DNA from: Gammaproteobacteria bacterium
Lineage (GTDB): Bacteria; Pseudomonadota; Gammaproteobacteria; HK1
DNA: 64,000 bases
NCBI GenBank assembly: GCA_022826505.1
Contig: JAJDUQ010000168.1
Coordinates: 1 to 64,000, forward strand
Reading direction: 5' to 3'
A model generated the notes under the pieces. It did no database searches. It was not told the DNA's origin and saw nothing but the letters and a program-made list of their open reading frames with translations. The position numbers were made by a program, and so were the translations under genes. Numbering within the stretch: the stretch's first letter is position 1; every line of letters starts with the position of its first letter. Shown here one piece after another: positions 8,966-21,507 of this stretch.

Positions 8966-10537
8966 TTGACCGGAACGAGGCAGGTGAATGGAGCATCGCG
9001 AGCCCCCCGCATCGCGCTCGTCGGCATGTCGCTGGAGAGCAACGCTTTCGCCCCGGTCGCCACCGAGGCGGACTTCCTGGCGCGGTACTACTTCGAAGGC
9101 GAGGAAATCCTGACACAGGCGCGGCGCCCCGATTCGGTCATCTCCACCGAGATGGCCGCATTCGTCAGAACCCTCGACGCCACCGGACCATGGGAGCCGG
9201 TTCCGGTCGTAGTCACCGACTGCCCGCCCTGGGGACCGGTCGATCATGCGTTCTTCGCTGCGACCGTCGAGACCATCGCGGCCGGACTTCGGGAGTCCGC
9301 TCCGCTCGAAGCCGTCTATGTCGCGAACCACGGCGCGATGGTCTCGACCGAATCCACGGACCCGGACGGGGAGATGCTCGCCCGCATCCGCGACGCGGCC
9401 GGACCCGATGCGGCGATTGTCGCGACCCTCGATCTGCACGCCAACCTCTCCGAGCGGATGGTCGACGTCGCGGACGTGATCATCGGTTATCAGACGAACC
9501 CTCACGTGGACATGCGCGAGCGCGGCGAGGAGGCGGCGCACACGGTTCGGGCGATGCTCGCCGGAATGCGCCCGCGGGGGACCCTGGTACGGCTGCCCCT
9601 CACGCCACCCAGCGTCACCCTGCTCACCGCCTCGGGTCCGTACGGGGAACTCATCGACTACGGGCAGCGCCGCAAGCGCGAGCACGGAGGCGCGATACTC
9701 AACGTGTCCATCTTCGGAGGGTTCGTGTTCGGGGACACGCCGAAGAACGGGCTCGCAGTCGTGGTGACGGGACGCGAGGACGCAGTCCCCGCCCGCGCGC
9801 TCGCGCTGGAGATCGCCGAACGCGCGTGGTCCGAGCGGTCACGCTACGCAAGGCACCTCACGTCGATCGAGGAGGCCGTCGCGCTCGCACTCTCGAACGG
9901 ACCGAATCGAGCCCCGGTCATCTTCTCCGATGCCGGTGACAACCCTGGAGGCGGCGGCAGCGGCAACACCACGTGGTTGCTGCGGGCGCTCGTCGAAGCG
10001 GGGGCGCAGGGGGTCCTCTACGGCTCGTTCTTCGACCCGGACCTCGCACACGCCGCGCGCGAAGCAGGAGTCGGCGCAACCATCGCCGCGGTGTTCAACT
10101 CCGCCGGAGAAACCGAGTTCGCAAAGCGCTTCGAGGTCCCGGCCATCGTCCGCGCCGTGCACGAAGGTCCCGTCGTCGGCCGGCGTGGAATCTTCGCGGG
10201 CCGAACCCTCGACCTCGCGCCGATGGCGGCGCTGGAGATCGGAGGCGAGGACGGCATCACGGCGGTGGTGATCAGCGCCCGGCACCAGACCGCCGACCCC
10301 GTCTTCTTCGAGGCCCTCGGCCTCGAGGCCGGCACCGCGCGCACCGTCTGCGTCAAGTCCCGCGGACACTTCCGCGCCGGATTCGACCTCTGGTTCGCCC
10401 CGGATCAGGTGTACGAGATCGACACCCCGGGAGTCACCGCCCCCGTCCTCGACCGCTTCGCGTGGAAGGGACTTCCACGGCCGGTGTATCCCCTCGATCC
10501 GGACACCGTCTGGACGCCGCCGCCGGACCCTGCCTGA
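8966..10537 (+). CDS. M81 family metallopeptidase (MlrC-like)
   Basis: About 523 aa with the MlrC/DUF1485 layout. The N-terminal half has RIALVGMSLESNAFAP, VYVANHGAMVS, DLDLH-like ATLDLHANLS and IIGYQTNPHVDMRERG; the C-terminal half has FSDAGDNPGGGGSGN. MlrC from microcystin degraders is a zinc enzyme acting on linearised peptides, but most family members have unknown substrates. I prefer the TTG at 8966, which has GAAGGAG nine bases upstream; an in-frame ATG at 8906 would add 20 residues without family character. The 221 bp shared with the divergent mttB-like gene must hold both promoters. The spacer and start context resemble those of the M24 gene at 29896. Confidence 0.85.
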   Translation: MTGTRQVNGASRAPRIALVGMSLESNAFAPVATEADFLARYYFEGEEILTQARRPDSVISTEMAAFVRTLDATGPWEPVPVVVTDCPPWGPVDHAFFAATVETIAAGLRESAPLEAVYVANHGAMVSTESTDPDGEMLARIRDAAGPDAAIVATLDLHANLSERMVDVADVIIGYQTNPHVDMRERGEEAAHTVRAMLAGMRPRGTLVRLPLTPPSVTLLTASGPYGELIDYGQRRKREHGGAILNVSIFGGFVFGDTPKNGLAVVVTGREDAVPARALALEIAERAWSERSRYARHLTSIEEAVALALSNGPNRAPVIFSDAGDNPGGGGSGNTTWLLRALVEAGAQGVLYGSFFDPDLAHAAREAGVGATIAAVFNSAGETEFAKRFEVPAIVRAVHEGPVVGRRGIFAGRTLDLAPMAALEIGGEDGITAVVISARHQTADPVFFEALGLEAGTARTVCVKSRGHFRAGFDLWFAPDQVYEIDTPGVTAPVLDRFAWKGLPRPVYPLDPDTVWTPPPDPA

Positions 10538-10672
10538 CGGCATCCCCCGCCGGCGGCTCCAGGGTCGACGCCCGCGTCGGGTCCGGACGGCGGCCGGGAT
10601 TCGCGGTGCTCGCTTGGTACTGAGAGGCGGCACGAGTCATCGGGGCGATGCCCGGGGAAGCCGGCGACGGCG

Positions 10673-12025
10673 TCACGGCACGCGCGCCACGCGACGGCCA
10701 CGTTCCCTTGCCGCGCCCAGGAGTGAGGCAATCGCCTTCGAGTGCGCGATCCGGCCGTCATTGACGTACGCCTCGTGATTGGCCACGACGTCCGCCTCGT
10801 CGTACACGTAGTTCACCATCATGCCGGCGGACTGGGCCATGCCGGTCGGCGAGGGGTCGCTCATCCAGTTGATTCGTTCGAGCCGGGCGCCGTTGCGCAG
10901 GTGAAACCGGGCGACCGCGTCGAGAGGATGGTTCCCGCGCTTGGCGCGCAGCAGGTAGTGCGCGCACAGACGCGACAAGTCTGCTCTCAAATGCTCCCCC
11001 GGGGGGGGATCGGCCCGCCAGTCCGGCGTTTCGATCGCGTCGAGGGCCGCCTTCCCACCGTCCCGTCCAGCCGGAAGCCGTCCCTCATTCGCCATTCGAA
11101 TCAGCCACTTGCGGAAGCCCGGAATCGGGGAGAGGGTGGCGAAACGGCGCAGCCGCGGATTCTCCGTCGCAAGTTCCCGCACCACCTGCTTGATGAGGAA
11201 GTTGCCGAAGGAGACGCCGGTGAGGCCTCGCTGGCAGTTGCTGATGGAATAGAAGATGGCGGTGTCCGCGCCGATGTCCGGTTCGACTTCGCCGAAGAGC
11301 AGATCCGTGACCGATCCGGCCAGCCCCTTGCACAGCGCCACCTCGACGAAGATGAGCGGCTCGTCGGGCAGCGAAGGGTGAAAGAAGCCGAAGCAGCGTC
11401 GGTCCGACTCCAGGCGCCGGCGCAAGTCCTCCCAGTCGAGAATTTGATGCACCGCCTCGTATTCGATGATCTTCTCGAGCACGAGCGCCGGGGTGCGCCA
11501 GTCGATGCGGTGCAGGTCGAGGAATCCGCGGTTGAACCAGGAGCGGAGCATGTGCACGAAGTCGTCGTCCACGAGCTTGAGATCCGGGTTCCGGGAAAGC
11601 GCGTCGAGCAGCGCGACGCGCATCGCGAGGATGTCGCGGGTGCCGTCCGGAGCGGTATTCATCAGGCGCAGGAGCTCCTGGCGCCGCGGCTCGGCGGCTG
11701 CCGCGAGCGCCGCCGCCGTCTCCGGGTCCGGCGAGGCGCGGTAGCGCTCCAGGGCCGCGTCGAGGGCCTCCGGCTCGGCGCCGAGGTCGCCGCGCAGGAA
11801 CTCGAAGAACGCCTCCTGTCCGTCCGCGTCGAGACGGGCGAACGCATCGAGGGTGCGACGGGCGAGCGTCACCACCGACGCCTCGCCCTTGGTGCGAAGC
11901 AGGGCGAGGCAGAGCCCGCGGATGTCCTCGTCCGGGCGGTCGTCCGCCCGCCGACCGAGCAACCCCTGCCCCGCCGTGGCGACGCTCGCGATGATGTCCC
12001 TCAGGAATGCTCGTCCGAGTCTCAT
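10673..12025 (-). CDS. Malonyl-CoA decarboxylase
   Basis: This 450-aa protein should convert malonyl-CoA to acetyl-CoA and CO2. It has the helical N-terminal domain (from about residue 20 to 150) and the catalytic acetyltransferase-like domain with FFHPSLPDEPLIFVEVALC, FYSISNCQRGL and TLSPIPGFRKWL, the last being the conserved Ser-Pro-Gly segment. The ATG start has a good GGGAGGG ribosome site. The C-terminus has NYVYDEADVVANHEAYVNDG, another family block. No malonyl-CoA synthetase or transporter is adjacent, so it stands alone between the M81 gene (convergent) and gene debris. Confidence 0.92.
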   Translation of the reverse strand: MRLGRAFLRDIIASVATAGQGLLGRRADDRPDEDIRGLCLALLRTKGEASVVTLARRTLDAFARLDADGQEAFFEFLRGDLGAEPEALDAALERYRASPDPETAAALAAAAEPRRQELLRLMNTAPDGTRDILAMRVALLDALSRNPDLKLVDDDFVHMLRSWFNRGFLDLHRIDWRTPALVLEKIIEYEAVHQILDWEDLRRRLESDRRCFGFFHPSLPDEPLIFVEVALCKGLAGSVTDLLFGEVEPDIGADTAIFYSISNCQRGLTGVSFGNFLIKQVVRELATENPRLRRFATLSPIPGFRKWLIRMANEGRLPAGRDGGKAALDAIETPDWRADPPPGEHLRADLSRLCAHYLLRAKRGNHPLDAVARFHLRNGARLERINWMSDPSPTGMAQSAGMMVNYVYDEADVVANHEAYVNDGRIAHSKAIASLLGAARERGRRVARVP

Positions 12026-12286
12026 GGAGGCCCTCCCTGTCGTGCGGCAGAGCGCGTCCTACCCGGCCCGCGGCACGGCGCAAGTCTACTCCCCGGAGTT
12101 CGCCCGGTGTGCGTCAACCACGCACATCGGGCCAAGACCGTTCAGCGAGCCCCGGGAGCGCGGATGGCCGGAGACGACGCAGGAGCGCGCAGAGATTCAC
12201 CACCCACGCGGTGTGCCGAAGTATGATCGCCACTCCTCCCCGATCACTCGACTCGGGACCGGTTGTTCAGGCGAAGGCGCCACCGC

Positions 12287-12580
12287 GGCGCGCTGGCGCT
12301 CGACGCCTTCCGGGAGGTGGGGCCCGGCAATCACTTCTTCGGCTGCGCCCACACGCTTTCCCGCTACGAGGACGCCTTTCACGAGTGCGAGATCGCCGAC
12401 ACCGATTCCTGGGAGAACTGGATCGAGGCCGGCGGCAAGGATTCCATGGTGCGCGCCAACGCCAAGTGGAAGGAAACGCTGCGCACGTACGAGGCACCGC
12501 CGCTCGACGCTTCCGTGGACGAGGCGCTCCGGGAATTCATGGCCAGGAAGAAGGCTTCGATGCCGGACATCTGGCATTGA
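12287..12580 (+). pseudogene. C-terminal remnant of an MttB-family gene
   Basis: About 96 codons align with the last fifth of the MttB protein at 7176-8744: LDAFREVGPGNHFFGCAHT here against VDAIREVGSDGHFFGCQHT there, followed by matching WENWIEAGGKDSMVRANAKW and a final APPLDASVDEALREFMARKK. The catalytic barrel is absent and I see no continuation in other frames upstream. It is therefore a truncated copy, on the opposite strand to its intact relatives. Confidence 0.85.
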
Positions 12581-12734
12581 GGAAGCGTATGGAGGAAGCG
12601 CATGTGGCGCTTCGCGGTGGGACGGCCTGCTTCCGTCGGCCTGTTTCTCGCCACCCCCGAGCACGGCGCCGCTCGATGACCATCCGTCCGGCGGCGCGGA
12701 GCCTCCACCCGGTCCGTTGCACCTGCGCCCGGCC

Positions 12735-13025
12735 CTACTCGGTGCGGGAACCCTCGACGATGCCGGCGAGACGGGACTGCCCGGCGGTCAGGCGAAGGAT
12801 CTCTCGGGAAAAGGCTTCGCGGTCCCGAGCGACGGCTTCGCGGTCCGCTCGGGCTTCTGCCCGGGTCTCGGCCTGAACACGCTCCATCCGGACCTCGACA
12901 CGCTCGATCCGGGCTTCGAGCCGACTCGTGGTGAGCAGGATCGCGCCGAGGAGGGTCAGGCCGACCGCAGCGATCGCGATCGTCTCCTGCTTCAGGCCGG
13001 CCCTCGCGGCAGCTTGACTCGTCAT
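12735..13025 (-). CDS. Small membrane-anchored coiled-coil protein (copy 1)
   Basis: A 96-aa protein of unknown function. After a short GLKQETIAIAAVG start there is one hydrophobic helix (IAIAAVGLTLLGAILLTT, about residues 14-31), then a charged heptad-like coiled coil (LEARIERVEVRMERVQAE and onward) and a short tail RLAGIVEGSRTE. The ATG at 13025 follows a GAGGAAG ribosome site; longer in-frame starts upstream look spurious. A close paralogue lies at 20848-21084, with the same anchor and tail but a shorter coiled coil. Likely an inner-membrane protein with a cytoplasmic or periplasmic coil. Confidence 0.7.
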   Translation of the reverse strand: MTSQAAARAGLKQETIAIAAVGLTLLGAILLTTSRLEARIERVEVRMERVQAETRAEARADREAVARDREAFSREILRLTAGQSRLAGIVEGSRTE

Positions 13026-13343
13026 CGCGTCTTCCTCACGCCCCGATGGGTGGGTGCGCAGTGGTCGCGTCTGCATCCCGCTGCGGTTGAGTCTACCGTG
13101 CCTTCCCCTCTTGCCGAATCGGACGACGGGGCGAGGCGCGAGGTGTTCGCGCCCGGGGACGCAAAGGTGCTCCTCGACCGGCACCGTCTCGGCGACGGGC
13201 GCAAGGAGGATTCCCGGAGCGTCGAAAGATTGATTGTGGAGCGTGGATTGCATGGCGACCCCGTGCGCCGCATCGCCCCCTTCCCTTCGCGGTCCGGCCG
13301 GTGTGAACGCCCAGCACCGTCCATGCCGAACGACAAGCGCAGG
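13026..13343. other. Gap without recognisable gene
   Basis: About 318 bp between the small coiled-coil gene and the end of hipA. Several frames stay open because of the high GC content, but none shows domain character or a ribosome site. The part nearest 13026 should hold the promoter of the small gene; the part nearest 13343 should hold the hipBA terminator, although I see no clear hairpin with a T-tract. Confidence 0.5.
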
Positions 13344-14642
13344 TCAGCCGTCGTCCAGACCGTCGATCACGTCGCCGAGCCGCCCCTCCAGCCCCTCGAA
13401 CGCCAGGCCGTTCAGGATCTGCCGCCGCCAGAGCAGTCGCCGATCGGCTTCGGCCAGTCGTGCCTTGTCGCAAACCGCGTCCCAGCCGGTTCTGATCGCA
13501 GCGATCTGGCGCCTCATGATCTGCATCGCCTCGTCCTCGGCAAGCAGGTACTTGTGCGCCGCGGCCAGACACAGCGCGAGCTGGCTCCGGCGCTCGTGCC
13601 CGCGGACCCGCATGGCCTGCGACGCCTCGCGCCCCACCCTCGACTGCGGGCAGATGTCGTAGGCCGGGGTGAGGGTGAGGTGGCCACCATCCCAGAATGC
13701 CGCATGGTTGCGGGCGTGGTCGTCGGTGTTGCCGACGAGGATGTTGAACGTCATGCGGGCGAACAGCTCCCGGAGCGTCTCCACCGGGGCGGTGAAGCGT
13801 GCCCGGACGATGTCGGCCAGGTCCTCGTACGACGCGTGCGCCGCCAGGCGTTCGTCGAGGCCCAGGAGCGTCAGGGCCGAGACCATGGCGCGGCGTGTCC
13901 GGCCCTTCTTCGTGCGCTCCCGGTCGAAACGCCCGACCAGAAGGACATCCTTGTCCATCGTCCGCGTCAGCTCGACCCGGGCTACGTCCAGACCAGCGAT
14001 TGCGGCGAGACGCATGGCGATGAATTCGGCCTTGATCACGCTGTAGGTGTCGGTGGACGAGGAGAATTTGGCGACCTGACGGCGTTCGCCGCTGCGAACG
14101 AGGCACTTCGGTCTCGCTCCTCCAATCGACGTACCGTGCTGCAACGGCTCCGCCAGATTCGGGCTCAGCGGCAGACCCCGGTCGACCAGATCGGCGGCGT
14201 GCAGGAGGTCCTCCAGCGGAGCGCTGTCGCTCTCGCGCGGGACGTACTCCGAAGGAGAGGCCTGGAAGTCGAGCGCTCCGATCCGGTCGGACCCCGACTG
14301 GAGCATGAACGTCAGCTCGTCCAGATCCACAAGGTCGGCCGCTCTGCCCCGTGCTCCGGTGAGGCGATTGACGATGACTCGCCGTCCCCACGCGTCGGGC
14401 GAGGCGTCCCGCAGGGCGTTGGCAATATCGAGCGGCGGCTCGGGCTCGATTGCGCCCGACTGGAGCGGCAACTCGGGCAGGTGAATCGGTATCGCCTCGT
14501 GTCGCGAAAGATAGGAACGCCCGTAGTTGAAGATGTATCGGGATCCCTCCGCCTGAATCCGCCCCGCCACCACCGGCTCCGTTCTGCCGGGGAGCCAGAC
14601 CCACACGAACGCTTCGCGCGGCGGCGTGCCATCAGAAGTCAT
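13344..14642 (-). CDS. hipA: HipA-family serine/threonine kinase toxin
   Basis: A 432-aa HipA-like protein. Known HipA toxins phosphorylate translation factors such as GltX and cause growth arrest or persistence. Visible kinase features: the glycine-rich GTSIGGARPK (171-179), the VAKFSSSTD lysine strand (190-198), the catalytic loop GNTDDHARNHA (304-313) and the metal-binding YDI (328-330). The N-terminal part (1-130) matches the HipA N-terminal subdomain. It overlaps the upstream hipB by 11 bp, so the pair is translationally coupled, antitoxin first. Confidence 0.92.
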   Translation of the reverse strand: MTSDGTPPREAFVWVWLPGRTEPVVAGRIQAEGSRYIFNYGRSYLSRHEAIPIHLPELPLQSGAIEPEPPLDIANALRDASPDAWGRRVIVNRLTGARGRAADLVDLDELTFMLQSGSDRIGALDFQASPSEYVPRESDSAPLEDLLHAADLVDRGLPLSPNLAEPLQHGTSIGGARPKCLVRSGERRQVAKFSSSTDTYSVIKAEFIAMRLAAIAGLDVARVELTRTMDKDVLLVGRFDRERTKKGRTRRAMVSALTLLGLDERLAAHASYEDLADIVRARFTAPVETLRELFARMTFNILVGNTDDHARNHAAFWDGGHLTLTPAYDICPQSRVGREASQAMRVRGHERRSQLALCLAAAHKYLLAEDEAMQIMRRQIAAIRTGWDAVCDKARLAEADRRLLWRRQILNGLAFEGLEGRLGDVIDGLDDG

Positions 14643-14967
14643 CGTCGATCTCGCGCTTGGTCCTGCGAATGGAGCCCGGCATCAGCGCGAGCTTGTCGTC
14701 GATGCGACCGATCTGCGGGGCGAGCGTCGTGGCCTCCGGGACGAACAGGTCGACGCCGGTCAGGGTGGCCGCCTCGAACACCAGGCCGATCTCGACTGCC
14801 GGATCGCCCTTCTCGATTCGTTGCAGCGTGCTCCTGGCGATGCCGACGCGCGCCGCGAGGTCGTGCTCCGACATGCGGTGCTGTTTCCTGGCGAGCCTGA
14901 TCCGCTTGCCGAGGAGCAGCGTCGCCTCTCGGGAAAGGCGTGAGTAGGTCCGTGGTTTGTTGGACAT
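14632..14967 (-). CDS. hipB: HipB-like antitoxin, Xre-type DNA-binding protein
   Basis: A 111-aa protein with a helix-turn-helix of the lambda-repressor type at about residues 20-75: GKRIRLARKQHRMSEHDLAA then VGIARSTLQRIEKGDPAVEIG. It is the first gene of the pair and should bind the inverted repeat just upstream, repressing the operon and neutralising HipA. The acidic/basic tail after residue 85 (IDDKLALMPGSIRRTKREIDDDF region) probably contacts the kinase. Confidence 0.9.
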   Translation of the reverse strand: MSNKPRTYSRLSREATLLLGKRIRLARKQHRMSEHDLAARVGIARSTLQRIEKGDPAVEIGLVFEAATLTGVDLFVPEATTLAPQIGRIDDKLALMPGSIRRTKREIDDDF

Positions 14968-14977
14968 GAAATCACAA

Positions 14978-15029
14978 ATTGACCGATATATAAGGTATAA
15001 GAGTATTCATGACCTACATATCGGTCAAT
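14978..15029. promoter_or_regulatory. Palindromic operator/promoter of hipBA
   Basis: An 11-bp perfect inverted repeat, ATTGACCGATA (14978-14988) and TATCGGTCAAT (15019-15029), separated by 30 AT-rich bases that include a TATAAGGTATAA stretch. It ends 11 bp upstream of the hipB start and is one of the few AT-rich patches in the window. HipB-type repressors bind paired palindromes of this kind. Confidence 0.75.
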
Positions 15030-15171
15030 CTGTTCTTGAATTGTGAATATCCGCGAAAGTGCCGGCCGGTGGTCGGTCTGGGTGACTGAAGACAAATCGG
15101 TTGCTCGGTATCCACGCTCCACGACGGTCGCCATGTGCCGTCCGATCAGTACGAGGCCCCCGCCCCGGCCT

Positions 15172-18960
<3,789 letters not shown>

Positions 18961-19048
18961 GGGGCGGTACTCGTCGGAGGGAGAAGCTGTAGTGACTCGG
19001 GCTTGGGGCGGTACTCGTCGGAGGGAGAAGCTGTAGTGACTCGGGCTT
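18961..19048. repeat. Perfect 44-bp tandem duplication upstream of the ABC exporter
   Basis: Two identical, directly adjacent 44-bp units, 18961-19004 and 19005-19048, each starting GGGGCGGTACTCGTCGGAGG. A partial third echo (CGGGCTT) follows. The first copy directly abuts the exporter ATG, so it carries the leader of that gene. Because 44 is not a multiple of three, it is unlikely to be coding. Perfect identity implies a recent duplication. Confidence 0.9.
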
Positions 19049-19225
19049 CGGGCTTCGTTGTCCGGGTGAGCCGACTCAAGACGGATGCTCGCCCGCTCGC
19101 AAACGACGTTCTTGTCGTCAAGGCCGCCGCTCACTCCACCAGGACGGCATTCCTTCGGACGATTTCGAGGCCGATACGACCACCAAGGCTCCGGACCTCT
19201 TCAAGTCTAGCGTGCGTCCGCTCGT

Positions 19226-19762
19226 TTGCCGAATCGGCCGCCCGGCGGAGGGCATGGCACTTCGGACGACCGGGAGGCGTGGGGGTTCCCCGAGCTGTGG
19301 GTGGAGGTGCCGGAGCGGCGGGCACCGAGCCGCCCGAAGAGTCGGATGCCGGGACTCTCGATTCATCTGCTGGTGGAGGGTGCCTACCGGGAGTCGCCCC
19401 GGAGCGCGGCGTTTCCCGGCTGGCGAGCGGAGGACATCCACGAGGCGATGAACGAGGTCGGGCGTTCGGCGCGGACCAGCGCGATTCTGGAACGTCTGGG
19501 CCGGAGGCTGGGGACACAGGAGGGGACGGGGCCGGACAACGACTCGCTGCTGCGTTCCCTGCGGGATCAGAGTCGGGCGGAAGGCCGAGCGGAGATGGTG
19601 CGCCAGATGTTGCTGTCTCGGGGCATCGAGGTTTCGGACGGGTTCCCGGCCGACGTGCCGGCGTTCGCCGGATTGTCCGAGGCGGCCATTGTCGCGGCGG
19701 CGCTTGCCTGCGACAGCGAGCGGGACTTCAACGTGCGCATGGCCCGCATCCGCGGCCGTTGA
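19226..19762 (+). pseudogene. C-terminal remnant of a Uma2-like (PD-(D/E)XK fold) gene
   Basis: From about 19283 the translation (FPELWVEVPE, LSIHLLVEGAYRES, AAFPGWRAEDIHEAMNE) resembles the C-terminal half of Uma2-like putative nucleases, followed by a helical tail ending ALACDSERDFNVRMARIRGR. The N-terminal strand-rich half with the usual Asp and Glu-x-Lys catalytic residues is absent; the residues before 19283 look random. I therefore call it truncated. A small intact gene of unknown function is the alternative. Confidence 0.5.
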
Positions 19763-19980
19763 TGTGCGGACTTCCGGCCGGTCGGCGCCGAATCACGCCT
19801 GACCCGACGGCGTCGGAAAGCCGATCGACGGTACGTTTCGTGATCGCCCGGATTCGCAGTATCGCCATTTGACACTTCCTTCGCCTGGGGCTCCAGCCCG
19901 CCTTCCCCGCGCCACCGCAAGAAACCCGCAAGGTCGAAGGAGACAATTGGAGAGGAACCGGTCGCCGATCGGGGGCCGGG

Positions 19981-20772
19981 TCACGCGCAGTAGTCGTCCA
20001 TCCCCGCGCGTTCGAGTTGGCGCAGCAGGGCAGGCCACTCCTTTCCGGCTTCGACGAAGCCGCCGGGGCCGTACATTCGGCGCCCCTGCTCGATGGTCCG
20101 CTGCTGCGTCTCGGGCGAGATCGGTTGCAGTTCCACTCCGCCGGCCAAGGCGTCGATCTGGTGACGGCAGGCGGTCTCCAGACGATAGATCCACACGAAC
20201 GCCTCGCCCATGGTCTCGCCGACCGAGAGCAGCCCGTGGTTGCGCAGGATGAGAAGCCGGCGGTCGCCGAGGTCGCGTACGATGCGCGGGCGCTCTCCCG
20301 CCTCGGTGGCGGTCCCCTCGAAGTCGTGGTAGCCGACCCATCCCATGATGGTCAGCGCCTTCTGGCTGTTGGGAAGCAGCCCGTGCCGCTGCATCGACAC
20401 CGCCACCCCGTAGCGCGAGTGGGTGTGAATCACGTAGTGAAGGTGCGGGTGGTTCATGTGAATCGCACCATGGATGATGAAACCCGCCTTGTTCATGCCG
20501 TAGTCGGAGCCGCCGGTGACGTCGCCGCGGCGGTCGACGCGGATCAGCGACGAGGCGGTGATCTCCTCGAAGAACAGGCCGAACGGATTGAGCAGGAACT
20601 CGTCCTCGGTGCCGGGGATCCGGGCGGAGAAGTGGGTGTTGTTGAGATCGGTCCAGCCGTACAGCGCGCAGAGTCGGTAGGCGGCGGCGAGATCGCAGCG
20701 CACTGCCCACTCGTCAGCCGGGATTCCGTCCGGGATGCGGTGCGGCGGGTGCAGGTCCGGTGCGGCGGCCAT
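19981..20772 (-). CDS. Class II aldolase/adducin family protein
   Basis: A 263-aa protein with the class II aldolase fold. Zinc-ligand His residues are visible in VIHTHSRYG (about residues 113-121) and in LRNHGLLSVGET (about 190). The N-terminal AAAYRLCALYGWTDLNNTHFSARIPG block is typical of the branch annotated as adducin-like or aldolase-like hydrolases in proteobacteria. The start has a very strong GGAGGAGG ribosome site. The precise substrate (a sugar phosphate or a hydroxy acid) cannot be read from the sequence. Confidence 0.88.
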   Translation of the reverse strand: MAAAPDLHPPHRIPDGIPADEWAVRCDLAAAYRLCALYGWTDLNNTHFSARIPGTEDEFLLNPFGLFFEEITASSLIRVDRRGDVTGGSDYGMNKAGFIIHGAIHMNHPHLHYVIHTHSRYGVAVSMQRHGLLPNSQKALTIMGWVGYHDFEGTATEAGERPRIVRDLGDRRLLILRNHGLLSVGETMGEAFVWIYRLETACRHQIDALAGGVELQPISPETQQRTIEQGRRMYGPGGFVEAGKEWPALLRQLERAGMDDYCA

Positions 20773-20847
20773 CTTCGTCCTCCTCCAGGGTGAGTGCGCG
20801 CCGTGCCGCCAGGACGCAAGGAGAGGAAATCGAGCCGACAGTCGAAT

Positions 20848-21084
20848 CTACTCGGGGCGAGCGCCTTCGACGATGCCGGCAAGACGGGACTGCTCCGAGG
20901 TGAGGCGCAATATCTCCCGGGTAAAGACTTCGCGGTCCGCTCGCATCTCGGCCTGAGCGCGGTCGATACGGGCTTCGAGCCGGCCCGTGGTGTACAGCAT
21001 CGTGCCCAGCATGGTGAGACCAACCGCGACGATCGCGATCGTCTCCTGCTTCAGACCGGCCCTGGCGGTGTCGCCGCTCGTCAT
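20848..21084 (-). CDS. Small membrane-anchored coiled-coil protein (copy 2)
   Basis: A 78-aa paralogue of the protein at 12735-13025: the anchor GLKQETIAIVAVGLTMLG, then TGRLEARIDRAQAEMRADRE, then the shared tail REILRLTSEQSRLAGIVEG. It has one predicted transmembrane helix and a shorter coiled coil than copy 1. An upstream in-frame ATG at 21123 would add 13 residues; the ATG at 21084 aligns with the start of copy 1. It lies 75 bp upstream of, and in the same direction as, the class II aldolase gene. Confidence 0.7.
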   Translation of the reverse strand: MTSGDTARAGLKQETIAIVAVGLTMLGTMLYTTGRLEARIDRAQAEMRADREVFTREILRLTSEQSRLAGIVEGARPE

Positions 21085-21123
21085 GCGTGTTCCGCGGTAT
21101 CCGTCGGGATCCTGTTCGTTCAT

Positions 21124-21507
21124 TGCGCCGACCCGCGTGCAATTCTACCGCGATCTCCTCCGGCTGCCGAACCGGCAACCGGGCGCGGTGAATCACGATG
21201 GCAGCAGCGGGAAGGCGGCGTCTTCCGGTCGCTCCCGTCGCGAGTCGCGGAGGGGAACGCTCTCGGAAGCGTCGAAGGAGCCCGGGATCAAACAAGCCCT
21301 TCGTCCATCGAACTCGGACACCGGACGCGCAGGCGTAACGCCCGCGAGATCATGACGCTGCGGCCCTTCTCCCGAACGAGGCGGACACAATCTCGCCTCC
21401 CGCGACACCGGCGACTATCATGGCGCACCCCGAAACCCGCCGTACATCCTATCCGAGCCTCCTCGTACTCCCCCCGGCCCCACCGTGACGCACCCGACTC
21501 TCCCGTA
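21124..21507. other. Divergent intergenic region upstream of lpxH
   Basis: About 384 bp with no recognisable gene. Open frames on both strands lack ribosome sites and domain character. It must contain the promoters of the divergent small coiled-coil gene and lpxH. Confidence 0.5.
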
